A stretch of DNA of 64,000 nucleotides from CADEED01 sp043747875 (GCA_043747875.1 JAYTOI010000192.1:1-64000); one strand, 5' to 3'. Positions 50,254-59,617 are shown, counted from the first letter of the stretch. Notes: generated by a model not told the origin, from the letters alone. Numbers and translations: made by a program.

Positions 50254-53238
50254 TCAGAACTTGATGCCGAACGACACCCGCAACGTGCGCGACACGCCGG
50301 TGATGTTGCCGGTGCGGGTGTAGTGACCGCCGGTGACCAGGCCATTCGCGCCGCGCTCGTCCGTGAAGTCGACGAAGTTCTCCTCGTTGGTCACGTTGAG
50401 CGCGTCGAGGCGCAGATAGAACCCCGCGAAATCGCGCAGCTCGAAATTCTTCGTCGCCTGCAGATCGAGCGACATATAGCCCGTGCCGCCTATGTCGTAC
50501 GCGAACGGGACGCCCGGGGCTCCGCTCGGAAAGGTGGCTGGCGGGTCGAGGAACGAGATGATCGCGTGCGGCAGCGGCGACGCCCAGGTGAACTTGCCCG
50601 CCAGCGTCATGCCCCACGGCGCCGAATACGAGCCGGTCGCCACCACGCGGTGCTTCGAGGCTGCGTTCGACAGGATGAACGGGAATTCGTTGATCGACGA
50701 CGCATCGAACACGAAGTGCTCGTTGACGTCGCGGTTCGATTCGGCATCGGTGTAGGTGTACGAGAAGGTCGTGCCCCATTTCGATTCCTCGCTGAAGGGC
50801 TTCTCCGCGGACAACAGCACCTGTGTCGAGCGCGTCTCGATGCCGTTGTTGCCGATGAGCAGCGATCCCGCGAGATTGGGCGGCGGATTGCCCCAGGGCT
50901 GGCCGCGATCGCGCCAGAACTCGCCGGTGGGAAAACGATTTCCGAGCGTGAACACGAATCCGTCTTTGCTGATCTCGCGCGTCACCGCGGCGCTGGTGTT
51001 CCAGTCGCCGAGTCGGTTGCGCATGCCCAGGGTGAACTGGTCGGAGTAGGGCACCTTGAGATCGTTGTTGATGAGATTGACTTCACCCGCCCGGCCATTG
51101 AGCAAGGCCGGCAACGCGTTCGGATCGTTCGCGAAGTTTGGGTCCCAGGTGACGCACGCAGGGTCGGTGCAGGGGTGATCGACCGTGTTGAACAGCACCT
51201 GCGTGGTTGCGAGCGTGAATTTGGTCTGCTCCAGCTGCAGGTAGTCGTACAAGGTGCGGTCGTATGCGCGCCCCGCGCCGCCGAAGATCACGTGCTGCTG
51301 ATCGCCGCCGAGATCGTACGAGAAACCGAGGCGCGGCTGGAACGCGTCCTTCTGCGCCTTGCGGTTGTTCCCGGTGCTGATGTAGTCGTTGATGTCGACC
51401 GCGACGTTCGGGTCGGTAGATAGCGCGAGCGATTCGGCGTAGGTCGGTCCCGAGGGGTTGAGGGGATCGGCCGGGGCGTTGAACGCATCGAGCAGGAACT
51501 GCGGCGTCTGGAAATCGAGGTAGGAAGGATTCCACTCGACGTCCCAGCGGATGCCGAGATTCAGCGTGAGGTGTTCGTTGACGGTCCAGTCGTCCTGCAC
51601 GAACACTCCGAGTTGTTTGTCTTCGGACGTGACCTGCGAGTCGAAGCCCGCGAGCGGTAGTGCGAACACGGCCTTCCAGGGAATCGTCGCCGTGCCCGCC
51701 GCCGTGACGTCGTAGTAGAACACTGGATTGCCGGGTATGGAGTCCGCCGCCGTGAGATCCACGTTCTTGTACTTCACACCCGCCTTGATCGTGTGATCGC
51801 CGCCGAACCAGGCGATGTCGGTGAACGTGATCGTGTCGCCGATGGCCCAGCCCTTCTGGCCCTTGTTTTGCGCGGCGCGCGGATCCGACCCGTCCACCGC
51901 GAGGATGGAAGGATCCTGGGAACCGTTGTGCCAGGTGTAGTTCGCGCCGTTTCCGCCCTGGTTCGAAATGTGTGGCCGGAAGAACGTGTTTTCGTACGTG
52001 GCCTGCACTTCGTTGATCCAGCTCGCGCCGCTGTGCTTCCACGACAACTCGTAGCGCTTATCGTCCTGGTCCGTATCGATTGCGGCCGATGCGGCGACGC
52101 CAGTGCCGGTTTGATCGCCGGCGCTGACCTCATCGCGAATCTTGGCCGAGAGTTGCAGGCTATCGGTATCGCTGAGCGCCCAATCGAGTTTCCCGAAGAA
52201 CAGGTCTTCATCGAAATCGATGGTCGCGGGGCCCAGTTGCGCGCGCGCTGCAGCGGGCAGCGCCTCGGCGAACCCGGGCGGCGGACTGCCGCCGGGCAGC
52301 ACGCCGGTCGGCCTCTGGATTTTCTTGGCCTCATAGGTGAAGAAGAAATGCAGCCGGTCCCGGATGATGGGGCCGCCGAACGCGATTCCGTACTCCTTGC
52401 TCTGCGACTCGCTCTTGCGTCCGTCGAAGTGCTCGAGCGGCGTCTGCGCGCGGAAATTGTCCGCGGTGTACGTGCCGAAGGCCTCGCCCTCGAATTCGTT
52501 CGTGCCGGAGCGCGTGAGAGCGGTGATGGCGGCGCTCGAGAGCTGGTCGTACTCGGCCTTGTAGTTAGACGTGATGACCTTGTATTCGCCAATGGCCAGC
52601 TGCGGAAAGGGGTTGCCCTGGGTGTCGCCGGACTGTCCCGCAACTCCCGAACGCACGTAACCTTTCTGGCCCACGCCGTCGATGTAGAGGTTCACGCCGT
52701 TCTTGTTCTGCGCCCCGCCGCGGATGGACGTTCTGCCCTTGGCATCCACTTCGAACACGACACCGGGCACGGTGTCGGCGTGCTCGAGGAAGTTGCGCGT
52801 GATCTGCGGCACGGTTTCGATCTGATGTTGCGACACCGTCGTGCCGACTTCGGAGGTGCGCACCTCGGCGAGACGGCGGCCGGTGACGGTGACTTCGGCC
52901 ATCGGTTCCTCGGGGGCCGCTGCGCCGCTGGCGAGAAGATCGAGCGTCGCGGTGGAGGCGACGGTCAACGTGACGGTGGTCTCGGTGCCCGGGCCCGCAT
53001 CGACACGATAGGTGCCCGGCGGCAAACCGGGCAACGTGTACGTGCCTGCGGCGTTTGCCTGGGTGCGACGCGTCGCGCCGGTGGCGACATTCTTCGCCGT
53101 CACGTCGCTACCCGCGGGCGCGGCGCCGCGCAGCGTCGCGTCCGCCGACTGCGACCATGCGATGGCGGGTGCGACCAACAGCCCGGCGATGGCGGCATGA
53201 ATCGCCGCTCCGAGAATCGAACGCGGAAAATGTTTCAT
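50254..53238 (-). CDS. TonB-dependent receptor (OAR-like)
   Basis: Outer-membrane receptor of 994 aa with signal peptide (KHFPRSILGAAIHAAIAGLL, cleavage near AWSQSA). A carboxypeptidase-regulatory-like beta domain follows (GTYTLPGLPPGTYRVDAG), then the TonB box-like EVTVTGRRLAE and a plug domain (SIRGGAQNKNGVNLYIDGVG). The barrel ends in the classic aromatic terminal strand SRTLRVSFGIKF. GAGGGG lies 8 bases before the ATG. This subfamily imports large carbohydrates. It is flanked by a beta-glucosidase and a glucanase gene on the same strand, which supports glycan uptake. A near-palindrome upstream may be its operator. Confidence 0.9.
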   Translation of the reverse strand: MKHFPRSILGAAIHAAIAGLLVAPAIAWSQSADATLRGAAPAGSDVTAKNVATGATRRTQANAAGTYTLPGLPPGTYRVDAGPGTETTVTLTVASTATLDLLASGAAAPEEPMAEVTVTGRRLAEVRTSEVGTTVSQHQIETVPQITRNFLEHADTVPGVVFEVDAKGRTSIRGGAQNKNGVNLYIDGVGQKGYVRSGVAGQSGDTQGNPFPQLAIGEYKVITSNYKAEYDQLSSAAITALTRSGTNEFEGEAFGTYTADNFRAQTPLEHFDGRKSESQSKEYGIAFGGPIIRDRLHFFFTYEAKKIQRPTGVLPGGSPPPGFAEALPAAARAQLGPATIDFDEDLFFGKLDWALSDTDSLQLSAKIRDEVSAGDQTGTGVAASAAIDTDQDDKRYELSWKHSGASWINEVQATYENTFFRPHISNQGGNGANYTWHNGSQDPSILAVDGSDPRAAQNKGQKGWAIGDTITFTDIAWFGGDHTIKAGVKYKNVDLTAADSIPGNPVFYYDVTAAGTATIPWKAVFALPLAGFDSQVTSEDKQLGVFVQDDWTVNEHLTLNLGIRWDVEWNPSYLDFQTPQFLLDAFNAPADPLNPSGPTYAESLALSTDPNVAVDINDYISTGNNRKAQKDAFQPRLGFSYDLGGDQQHVIFGGAGRAYDRTLYDYLQLEQTKFTLATTQVLFNTVDHPCTDPACVTWDPNFANDPNALPALLNGRAGEVNLINNDLKVPYSDQFTLGMRNRLGDWNTSAAVTREISKDGFVFTLGNRFPTGEFWRDRGQPWGNPPPNLAGSLLIGNNGIETRSTQVLLSAEKPFSEESKWGTTFSYTYTDAESNRDVNEHFVFDASSINEFPFILSNAASKHRVVATGSYSAPWGMTLAGKFTWASPLPHAIISFLDPPATFPSGAPGVPFAYDIGGTGYMSLDLQATKNFELRDFAGFYLRLDALNVTNEENFVDFTDERGANGLVTGGHYTRTGNITGVSRTLRVSFGIKF

Positions 53239-53364
53239 GAAAATCCCCTCGTGGCACGTCCGCGGAATGCGCGGTGACGCGCAGACGGATGCGATGTCCT
53301 GTTGCGTCATTGTTGCACCGACGCGACGTCGCGCCCTCCATCTACGCGGCCGGGGGTTGTAGGA

Positions 53365-53378
53365 CGAATACGTATGCG
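53365..53378. promoter_or_regulatory. Near-palindrome upstream of the TonB receptor gene
   Basis: CGAATACGTATGCG is self-complementary except for one pair and lies in the 175-bp gap between the GH3 and TonB-receptor genes. Such symmetry suits a LacI-type or similar repressor site; no regulator gene is visible in the window. Confidence 0.35.
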
Positions 53379-53413
53379 GCGCGCAGCGCAGTCCGACGCA
53401 GGCACCTGCAACT

Positions 53414-55729
53414 TCAGGGATGAGCGATTGTGAGGCGCGCTGTGAGCCCCTCCGCGGAGTTCGGGCCTAACAACACCTCGTATTCGCCCGGCATCACGCG
53501 CCACTGATTCTCCGGATCGAGAACCGCGAGCTCGCGTGCTGCGATGCGGAATTCCACCAGCGTCGACGCGCCGGCAGCCACGTGCACCCGCCGATAGGCC
53601 AGCAGCTTCCTGCCCGCCACCGCGCTCGCGACGCGCGGCCGGACGTACAGCTGCACCACCTCGTCGCCGGCGCGCGCGCCGGCGTTCGTGAGTCGCGCGC
53701 GGATCGTGAACGTTTCGTCGCGGCCCGCGCGCGCCGGCACTTCGAGTGCACTCAGCGTGAAGCGCGTGTACGACAGGCCGTACCCGAACGGAAACAGCGG
53801 TGCGTCCGGTTCATCGAGCCAGTGCGCCTTGTAGTCGCCGCGCTCCGGGATGTTAGGCCGCCCGTTGGGTGGATCGTAGTGATGGATCGGCAGCTGGCCG
53901 ACGTCGCGTGGCCAGGTCACGGGTAGTTTGCCGCCCGGGTTGTAGTCGCCGAACAGCACGTCGGCCAGGGCGCGGCCGCCCTCGGTGCCCGGGAAGAATG
54001 CGTGCACGATGGCCGGCGCGTGCTCGACCAGCTGCGGCACCGCGAGCGCGCGCCCGGTGATCAGCACGACGACCACCGGTTTGCCGGTCGCGAGCAAGGC
54101 ATCGACGAGTTGCTGTTGTTTGCCGGGCAGGTCGAGATGCGCGCGATTGCGGGCCTCGCCGCTCAGCGACTCGCGCTCACCGACGACCGCGATGACCAGA
54201 TCCGCGGCGCGCGCGGCCGCGGCCGCGATGCGTGCCTCGTCGCCGTCGACGGACCGGCCGTCGCGATCGAGGCGCGCGCCTTCGCTGTACGTGACACTCG
54301 GAGCGCGCGGCTGGCGCGCGGCGCGCTCTTGCAGCGCAGCCAGAACGCTGACCGCGTCCTTGGCTTCGCCGCGCGCGTGCCACGGGCCCAGCAAGTCGCC
54401 GGGCGCGTCGGCGAGCGGCCCCGTGACCAGTATGCGGGCCGCATCGGCGAGCGGCAGCAGGCCGCGCTCGTTCTTCAGCAGTACCACGGATTTGCGCGCC
54501 AGCTCGCGCGCCGCGGCGCGATGCGCGGCCGCGAGCCGCACGCGCTTCTCCAGATCTTCGGGCACGTAGGGACGCTCGAACAGATCCAGCTTGCGCTTGA
54601 ATGCCAGCGCGCGCAGCACCTCGCGGTCGAGCTGCGCGACGGTGAGCCGGCCCGCGCGGATCGCGCGCGCGAGCTGCGAGTAATAGACGCCGTCCTCCAT
54701 GTCGACCGTGATGGTGCCGTCGCGCAGACCCTGGACGGCAGCTTCGAGATCGTCCGCGGCGGTGCCGTGATATCGCAGCTCCGTGAGCGCGGCGTAGTCG
54801 GAGACCAGCACGCCGTCGAAGCCGAGCTCGCCGCGCAGCACGTCCTGGAGCAGATACTTGTTAGCTGTCATCGGCACGCCGCCCGTTCCGGTGGTGAAGG
54901 CGGGCATCACCGACGGCGCGCCTGCGGCGATGCCGGCGGCGAATGGCGGCAGATGCAATTCGCGGATGGCGCGCTCGCTGAGGTCGACGTACGCGTAGTC
55001 CTTGCCGGCCTGGGATGCGCCGTAGCCGAGGTAATGCTTCAGGCAGCTCGCCACGCCGAAATTTCCGGGCGCGGGATTGCCCGGCAGACCGTCGAGCGCG
55101 CGGTGGAATCCATCGATGGCCGCGACCGCGTAGTCGCTCGAGACGCGCGGCGATTCGCCGAAGGTTTCCACCACGCGGCCCCAGCGCGGATCGGTGGGGT
55201 GATCGACCATGGGCGCGAAGGTCCAGCGTTGACCGTGCGAATAGCCCTCGAGCCCCGAGATGCGCGCCATCGTGCGCGCGTCTGCCGGATCCCAGGTCGC
55301 GGCCAGTCCTAAAGGCACGGGGAAGATGGTCCAGTAGCCGTGGATGATGTCGGTGGCGAACACCACGGGAATGCCGAGTCGCGATTCCTTCACCGCGATG
55401 CGCTGGATGCGGTTGAGATCCTTCGCGGAGAATTCGAACGCCGACATCTGGAAGCCGATGCCTGCGCGGGCGAGTTCCTCCGCGGTTTTGTCTGGACGCC
55501 CGGCCGCGTCTGGACCGGTCATGGTGCCCTTGCTCAGCAGCATGAGCTGGTTGACCTTTTCCTCGAGCGTCATGCGCGCGAGCAGCGCGGCGTCGCGCGG
55601 GTCGCTGGCGCGTGCATCGGCGAACGCCGCCGCCGACAATACGAGCGCGGCGGAGAGGTAGAGCGCAAACGCGTGGCGCATCGCGCCCGAAAGAAATGCG
55701 GTGACGAGCGGCCGGGCGGGATGGGGCAT
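53414..55729 (-). CDS. Glycoside hydrolase family 3 beta-glucosidase (BglX-like)
   Basis: Protein of 771 aa from ATG 55729, chosen because GGAAG precedes it at a spacing of 6. ATG 55681, which begins MRHAFALYLSAALVL with a tidier signal peptide, is a strong alternative. The mature protein shows LARMTLEEKVNQLMLLSKG, TDIIHGYWTIFPVPLGLAAT, the substrate-contact KHYLGYGASQAGKDYA and nucleophile motif GVLVSDYAALTEL (Asp in SDY), a C-terminal domain with VVLLKNERGLLPL, then the fibronectin-III-like domain (GDEVVQLYVRP). Periplasmic enzyme that releases glucose from short beta-glucans. It is the first gene of the minus-strand glycan set. Confidence 0.92.
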   Translation of the reverse strand: MPHPARPLVTAFLSGAMRHAFALYLSAALVLSAAAFADARASDPRDAALLARMTLEEKVNQLMLLSKGTMTGPDAAGRPDKTAEELARAGIGFQMSAFEFSAKDLNRIQRIAVKESRLGIPVVFATDIIHGYWTIFPVPLGLAATWDPADARTMARISGLEGYSHGQRWTFAPMVDHPTDPRWGRVVETFGESPRVSSDYAVAAIDGFHRALDGLPGNPAPGNFGVASCLKHYLGYGASQAGKDYAYVDLSERAIRELHLPPFAAGIAAGAPSVMPAFTTGTGGVPMTANKYLLQDVLRGELGFDGVLVSDYAALTELRYHGTAADDLEAAVQGLRDGTITVDMEDGVYYSQLARAIRAGRLTVAQLDREVLRALAFKRKLDLFERPYVPEDLEKRVRLAAAHRAAARELARKSVVLLKNERGLLPLADAARILVTGPLADAPGDLLGPWHARGEAKDAVSVLAALQERAARQPRAPSVTYSEGARLDRDGRSVDGDEARIAAAAARAADLVIAVVGERESLSGEARNRAHLDLPGKQQQLVDALLATGKPVVVVLITGRALAVPQLVEHAPAIVHAFFPGTEGGRALADVLFGDYNPGGKLPVTWPRDVGQLPIHHYDPPNGRPNIPERGDYKAHWLDEPDAPLFPFGYGLSYTRFTLSALEVPARAGRDETFTIRARLTNAGARAGDEVVQLYVRPRVASAVAGRKLLAYRRVHVAAGASTLVEFRIAARELAVLDPENQWRVMPGEYEVLLGPNSAEGLTARLTIAHP

Positions 55730-55919
55730 GACTGGCTTCCGATGAACGATCGCGCCGATGGTAAGGCAGCGCGCGGCGGCGTCCCACGCGCAAGCGTCAG
55801 CGACGGCAATCTCCTGCAATGCGGTGCGACCGGTTCCCCACGCGGTGCGGCGGGTGAGCCTACAGCGCGCGCGCGTCCGGCCGCGCATCGTCGAGCGTCA
55901 CGAGACGCGAGGAGTCAGC

Positions 55920-56132
55920 ATGGCCAGCCGATACGGAAAGAAGACTCAATCGAACGTGAAGCGTGCGATGCATGAGCGCAAGGAAGGTACGCTGCGCAGC
56001 GGCAGCTCGGGCAGGAAAGTCACGAGCCGCATACAGGCGATCGCCATCGGGTTGTCGGAATCGCGCCGTGCGGGCGGCAAGGTGCCGTCCAGAACGGGCG
56101 GACGCCGCCGCACCGGGTCGAAGAAGAAATAG
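55920..56132 (+). CDS. DUF6496-like small basic protein
   Basis: Protein of 70 aa, rich in Lys, Arg, Gly and Ser (MASRYGKKTQSNVKRAMHER). The segment EGTLRSGSSGRKVTSRIQAI, continuing IGLSESRRAGGKVP, matches the pattern of the DUF6496 family of short basic proteins. GAGGAG lies seven bases upstream of the ATG, and the gene is divergent from GH3. Function unknown; nucleic-acid binding is plausible from composition alone. Confidence 0.65.
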   Translation: MASRYGKKTQSNVKRAMHERKEGTLRSGSSGRKVTSRIQAIAIGLSESRRAGGKVPSRTGGRRRTGSKKK

Positions 56133-56205
56133 GAGTCATCGCGGTCTCACGCGGCGCGCTCGCGCGCGACCGCGCGGCGTTAGCGACGGGGAATCGCGCG
56201 CTCGA

Positions 56206-56290
<85 letters not shown>

Positions 56291-56309
56291 AGGCGCGAAA
56301 GAGCGGCGA

Positions 56310-56338
56310 AATGTACGGATCGCCCCCCGGGCTGTCAA
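56310..56338 (-). promoter_or_regulatory. Promoter of tRNA-Leu
   Basis: Minus-strand TTGACA (56338-56333), exactly 17 bp, then TACATT (56315-56310). The spacer contains a GGGGGG run. Initiation would lie about 13 bases before the tRNA 5' end. Confidence 0.75.
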
Positions 56339-56469
56339 TTTAAGGTGAGCGTTTTTCGACGGATTCCGTCGCAGGCCCCCAAAAAGCCGGCCTCGACCCT
56401 GTCCAACACTTTGTATATCCGCGCGTACCGCGCCATGCTTCGCCGCCTGGCCCCACCACCGGAAAGAAA

Positions 56470-58572
56470 TTGAAACGCAGCAACGGCAAACGCCCCGAAC
56501 GGTCTTCCTCCTCCAATCATTCCAAGCGCCGCCCGGCAGGGCCCGGTCCGGCCGCGTATGGCGCCACCGCTGAAGGCATCGTCAGCGCGAACCGCGCCGG
56601 CTTCGGCTTCGTGCGCGTCGAGGGTCAGGAGGAATCAGTGTTCCTTCCGCCGCCGCAGATGGCCGGGGTGATGCATGGCGATCGCGTGCGTGTGTCGGTC
56701 GAGCGCGGACGGGATGGCCGGTATTCCGGCAAGCTCGAGAAGATCCTCGAGCATGCCACCAAGGCGTTCGTCGGTACGCTGGAGATCAATGGCCGCACCG
56801 CGTTCGTCACGGCCGCGGACCGGCGCATCGGCATGCGCTGCCAGGTGCAGCCGTCGGATCTCGCGGGCGCCAGGCATGGCGACTGGGTGATCGCCACGGT
56901 CACCCGTTACGCGGGGGCAGGCTCGAATCCGCAGGCGCGCATCGTCAAGCGTCTCGACCCCGATCAGCCGGTCGAGCTCGCCAGCGAAGCGGCCATTGCG
57001 CGCTTCGACCTGCCGCGGGAGTTCTCGCCCGAGGCGGTGCGCGAAGCGGAAAGCTACGGCAGCGAGGTCGATCCCGCGGAGGCCGCGCAGCGCGTCGACC
57101 TGCGCGCTCTGCCGCTCGTGACCATCGACGGCGACGACGCCAAGGATTTCGACGACGCGGTGTACGCCGAGGCGCACCCCAAGGGTTTTCGCGTCATCGT
57201 CGCGATCGCCGACGTGAGCTACTACGTGCGGCGCGGCACTGCGCTCGATGCCAGCGCACGCGAGCGTGGCACCAGCGTGTACTTCCCCACGCGTGTGATC
57301 CCGATGCTGCCGTTCGCACTGTCGAACGTGTTGTGCTCGCTGCAGCCCCACGTCGACCGGCTGTGCTTCGCGTCGGAAATGATCGTCTCGAAGACCGGCG
57401 TGCTGCTCGAGTCGCGTTGCTACCCGGCGGTGATGCGCTCGGCGCACCGTCTGACGTATACCAAGGCTTTCGAGGCGCTGTTCGAAGGGAAAGACGAGAC
57501 GCGCGCCGAGCTCGGGCCGCTCACCGACAAACTACTTCCGCTGGTCGACGTCTATCGCGCGTTGCTCAAGTCGCGCCACAAGCGCGGCGCGCTGGAGTTC
57601 GACGCCGCTGAGGCGGAGTTCGACATCGACGCGGTGGGCCGCATCCAGCGCGTATACCTCTATGCACGCAACGAGGCGCACAAGCTCATCGAGGAGTGCA
57701 TGATCCTCGCGAATGTGGCGGTGGCGCGCGAGCTCGATCTGCGCGGCGTCGGCACCCTGTACCGCGTGCACGGCAAGCCCGAGGAAAAGAAGATCGACCT
57801 GCTGCTCGAGACTTTGAACGCGCTTGGGGTCGCGGCCGAGCTGCCCGACGACGTGACGCCGCGCGACTTCCGCGCCATCACGGACCGCTTTCCGAACGAC
57901 GAGCAGCGCCCGTTCCTCGAGTCGCTGGTCGTACGCTCGATGCAGCAGGCGGTCTATCAGCCGCAGAACATCGGTCACTTTGGACTCGCGTTGGGCCACT
58001 ACGCGCACTTCACCTCGCCCATCCGCCGCTACCCCGATCTGGTGGTGCATCGCACGCTGCGCGCGCTGCTGTCGGATGCGGATCCGTACGGCATGCGGTA
58101 CGACGGCGGCCAGCTCGCTATCGCGGGCGCCGAGCTGACGCAGCTCGAGAAACGCGCGGACGAGTCGGATCGCTACGTGTCGGCATGGCTCAAGTGCGTC
58201 TACCTGCGGGACCGTATCGGTCAGACATTCGAGGGGTTGATCACCACCGTGGTCGAGTTCGGCGCGTTCGTCCAACTCACGGCGATCGGAGTCGACGGAC
58301 TGCTGCACGTCGACAGTCTGCGCGACGACGAATACCAGATGGAGCCCGGCGGCCGCGCCTGGGTCGGACGTGCGCGCAGGCGCCGGCTCGGAATGGGCGT
58401 GCGCGTACACGTCATCGTGACGAGCGTGAATCCCATCGAGGGACTCGTGGACCTCGCGCTCGTCGAAGTCGAGGACGACACCGGACGGCGGCCGCAGAAG
58501 TCGCCGCACAAATCATCGCACCGGCCGGAACGAGCGTCGAAGTCCGTCAAGAAAGGCGGGCGGAGGAAGTAG
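56470..58572 (+). CDS. rnr: Ribonuclease R
   Basis: 3'-to-5' exoribonuclease of 700 aa that degrades structured RNA. Starts at TTG 56470 behind GGAAAG (KRSNGKRPERSSSSNHSKRR). Cold-shock-like domains include GIVSANRAGFGFVRVEGQE. The RNB catalytic domain carries TIDGDDAKDFDDAVYAEAHP with the metal-binding aspartates, ADVSYYVRRGTALDASARER and FTSPIRRYPDLVVHR. An S1 domain (GLITTVVEFGAFVQLTAIGV) is followed by a short basic tail. E. coli RNase R is over 800 aa; this copy has a shorter N-terminus and tail. It is followed 4 bp later by rlmB. Confidence 0.96.
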   Translation: MKRSNGKRPERSSSSNHSKRRPAGPGPAAYGATAEGIVSANRAGFGFVRVEGQEESVFLPPPQMAGVMHGDRVRVSVERGRDGRYSGKLEKILEHATKAFVGTLEINGRTAFVTAADRRIGMRCQVQPSDLAGARHGDWVIATVTRYAGAGSNPQARIVKRLDPDQPVELASEAAIARFDLPREFSPEAVREAESYGSEVDPAEAAQRVDLRALPLVTIDGDDAKDFDDAVYAEAHPKGFRVIVAIADVSYYVRRGTALDASARERGTSVYFPTRVIPMLPFALSNVLCSLQPHVDRLCFASEMIVSKTGVLLESRCYPAVMRSAHRLTYTKAFEALFEGKDETRAELGPLTDKLLPLVDVYRALLKSRHKRGALEFDAAEAEFDIDAVGRIQRVYLYARNEAHKLIEECMILANVAVARELDLRGVGTLYRVHGKPEEKKIDLLLETLNALGVAAELPDDVTPRDFRAITDRFPNDEQRPFLESLVVRSMQQAVYQPQNIGHFGLALGHYAHFTSPIRRYPDLVVHRTLRALLSDADPYGMRYDGGQLAIAGAELTQLEKRADESDRYVSAWLKCVYLRDRIGQTFEGLITTVVEFGAFVQLTAIGVDGLLHVDSLRDDEYQMEPGGRAWVGRARRRRLGMGVRVHVIVTSVNPIEGLVDLALVEVEDDTGRRPQKSPHKSSHRPERASKSVKKGGRRK

Positions 58573-58576
58573 TTTG

Positions 58577-59329
58577 ATGGAAAAGGTCTACGGCCTGCAC
58601 GCGGTGCGGGCGCTGCTCGCGCGCCATCCGGAGCGCGTCACGGGCGTGACGATCGCGGAAGGGCGCGCCGATCCGCGCGTCGCGGAAGTGCAGACGCTGG
58701 CGCAGAAGACGGGCAAGACGGTGAAACGCGCGTCGCCGGCCACTTTCAAACAACTGTTCGGTGACGCCGTGCACCAGGGCGTGTATGCCGACGTGCAGAC
58801 ATTGCTGCCGTGGCGCGAGGAGGAATTGCTCGCGGGCATCGCCCGAGCGCTCGCAGCAGGCGCGAAACCGCTCGTGCTGGTACTCGATGGTGTGCAGGAT
58901 CCGCACAACCTCGGCGCGTGCCTGCGCACCGCGGATGCCTGCGGCGCGCTCGCGGTGGTCATCCCCAAGGATCGTGCCGTACAGATGAATGCCACGGTGC
59001 GGAAGGTGGCCGCCGGTGCCGCGGAGACTACGCCGGTGGCCGTCGTGACGAACCTCGCGCGCGCGCTGCGCCTGCTCAAGGACGCCGGCCTGTGGATTGC
59101 CGGCGCGGACGCGGAGGCCCAGCAGTTCGCGCCCGCCGCCGATTTCACGGGACCGATCGCGCTGGTCATGGGCGCCGAGGGGGCCGGTCTGCGCCAGCTC
59201 ACCCGCGAATCCTGCGACTTTCTCGTACGCCTGCCGCAGCTCGGCGCCGTAGAGAGTCTCAACGTCTCGGTGGCGACGGGCATGCTTCTTTATGAAGCGT
59301 TGCGCCAAAGGCGCACGATGAGCCGATAG
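58577..59329 (+). CDS. rlmB: 23S rRNA (Gm2251) methyltransferase RlmB
   Basis: SpoU-class enzyme of 250 aa that 2'-O-methylates G2251 in the peptidyl-transferase loop. N-terminal RNA-binding half MEKVYGLHAVRALLARHPER; the trefoil-knot SPOUT half has VLDGVQDPHNLGACLRTAD (motif 1), LVMGAEGAGLRQLTRESCD and VRLPQLGAVESLNVSVATGM. ATG 58577 fits the family; TTG 58574 is next to it. It is cotranscribed with rnr. The last codons (ALRQRRTMSR) fall in the first copy of a 27-bp tandem repeat that runs past the stop codon. Confidence 0.96.
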   Translation: MEKVYGLHAVRALLARHPERVTGVTIAEGRADPRVAEVQTLAQKTGKTVKRASPATFKQLFGDAVHQGVYADVQTLLPWREEELLAGIARALAAGAKPLVLVLDGVQDPHNLGACLRTADACGALAVVIPKDRAVQMNATVRKVAAGAAETTPVAVVTNLARALRLLKDAGLWIAGADAEAQQFAPAADFTGPIALVMGAEGAGLRQLTRESCDFLVRLPQLGAVESLNVSVATGMLLYEALRQRRTMSR

Positions 59330-59355
59330 CGCCAAAGGCGCACGATGAGTCGATA
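59302..59355 (+). repeat. 27-bp tandem repeat across the rlmB stop codon
   Basis: Copy 1 (59302-59328) and copy 2 (59329-59355) differ at one base (C to T) and each contains the hairpin GCGCCAAAGGCGC. The stop codon of rlmB begins at the junction, so the second copy lies in the untranslated tail. The gap from here to tssA at 59618 holds no gene I can support. Confidence 0.85.
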
Positions 59356-59489
59356 GATGGGCGATGAGCGCCGCGTGCGCCCCGAACGGCCTACGCCGGT
59401 CCTACTACATCAGGGCAATCGCGCTTATCAAATGAGTGTTGCAAAGTAGACGAACGGCTCATTCCTGAAATGCAGAGCCGTGATTTTGG

Positions 59490-59518
59490 TTGACATCCTG
59501 TTTGAAAAGGCGAAGCTA
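59490..59518 (+). promoter_or_regulatory. Candidate promoter of the T6SS operon
   Basis: Perfect -35 TTGACA (59490-59495) followed after 17 bp by the weak -10 AAGCTA (59513-59518), about 100 bp before tssA. No sigma-54 pattern was found. Confidence 0.35.
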
Positions 59519-59617
59519 CTGCGGCTGCGACATGGTCTCCGCAAGCCTTTGGTCTGAATGGATACTTTTGGGTGAATACCTGACCCTCATGCGCACCGGA
59601 AGCAAACAAGAACAAGG

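Noticed and set aside
53239..53413. Extension of the TonB receptor frame further upstream
   Set aside because: The ATG at 53238 has a good ribosome-binding site and starts a signal peptide; the extra residues upstream are unlike a signal sequence.
59400..59617. Sigma-54 promoter for the T6SS genes
   Set aside because: No GG-N10-GC pair with the usual flanking bases is present; the best match is a sigma-70 -35 box with a poor -10.
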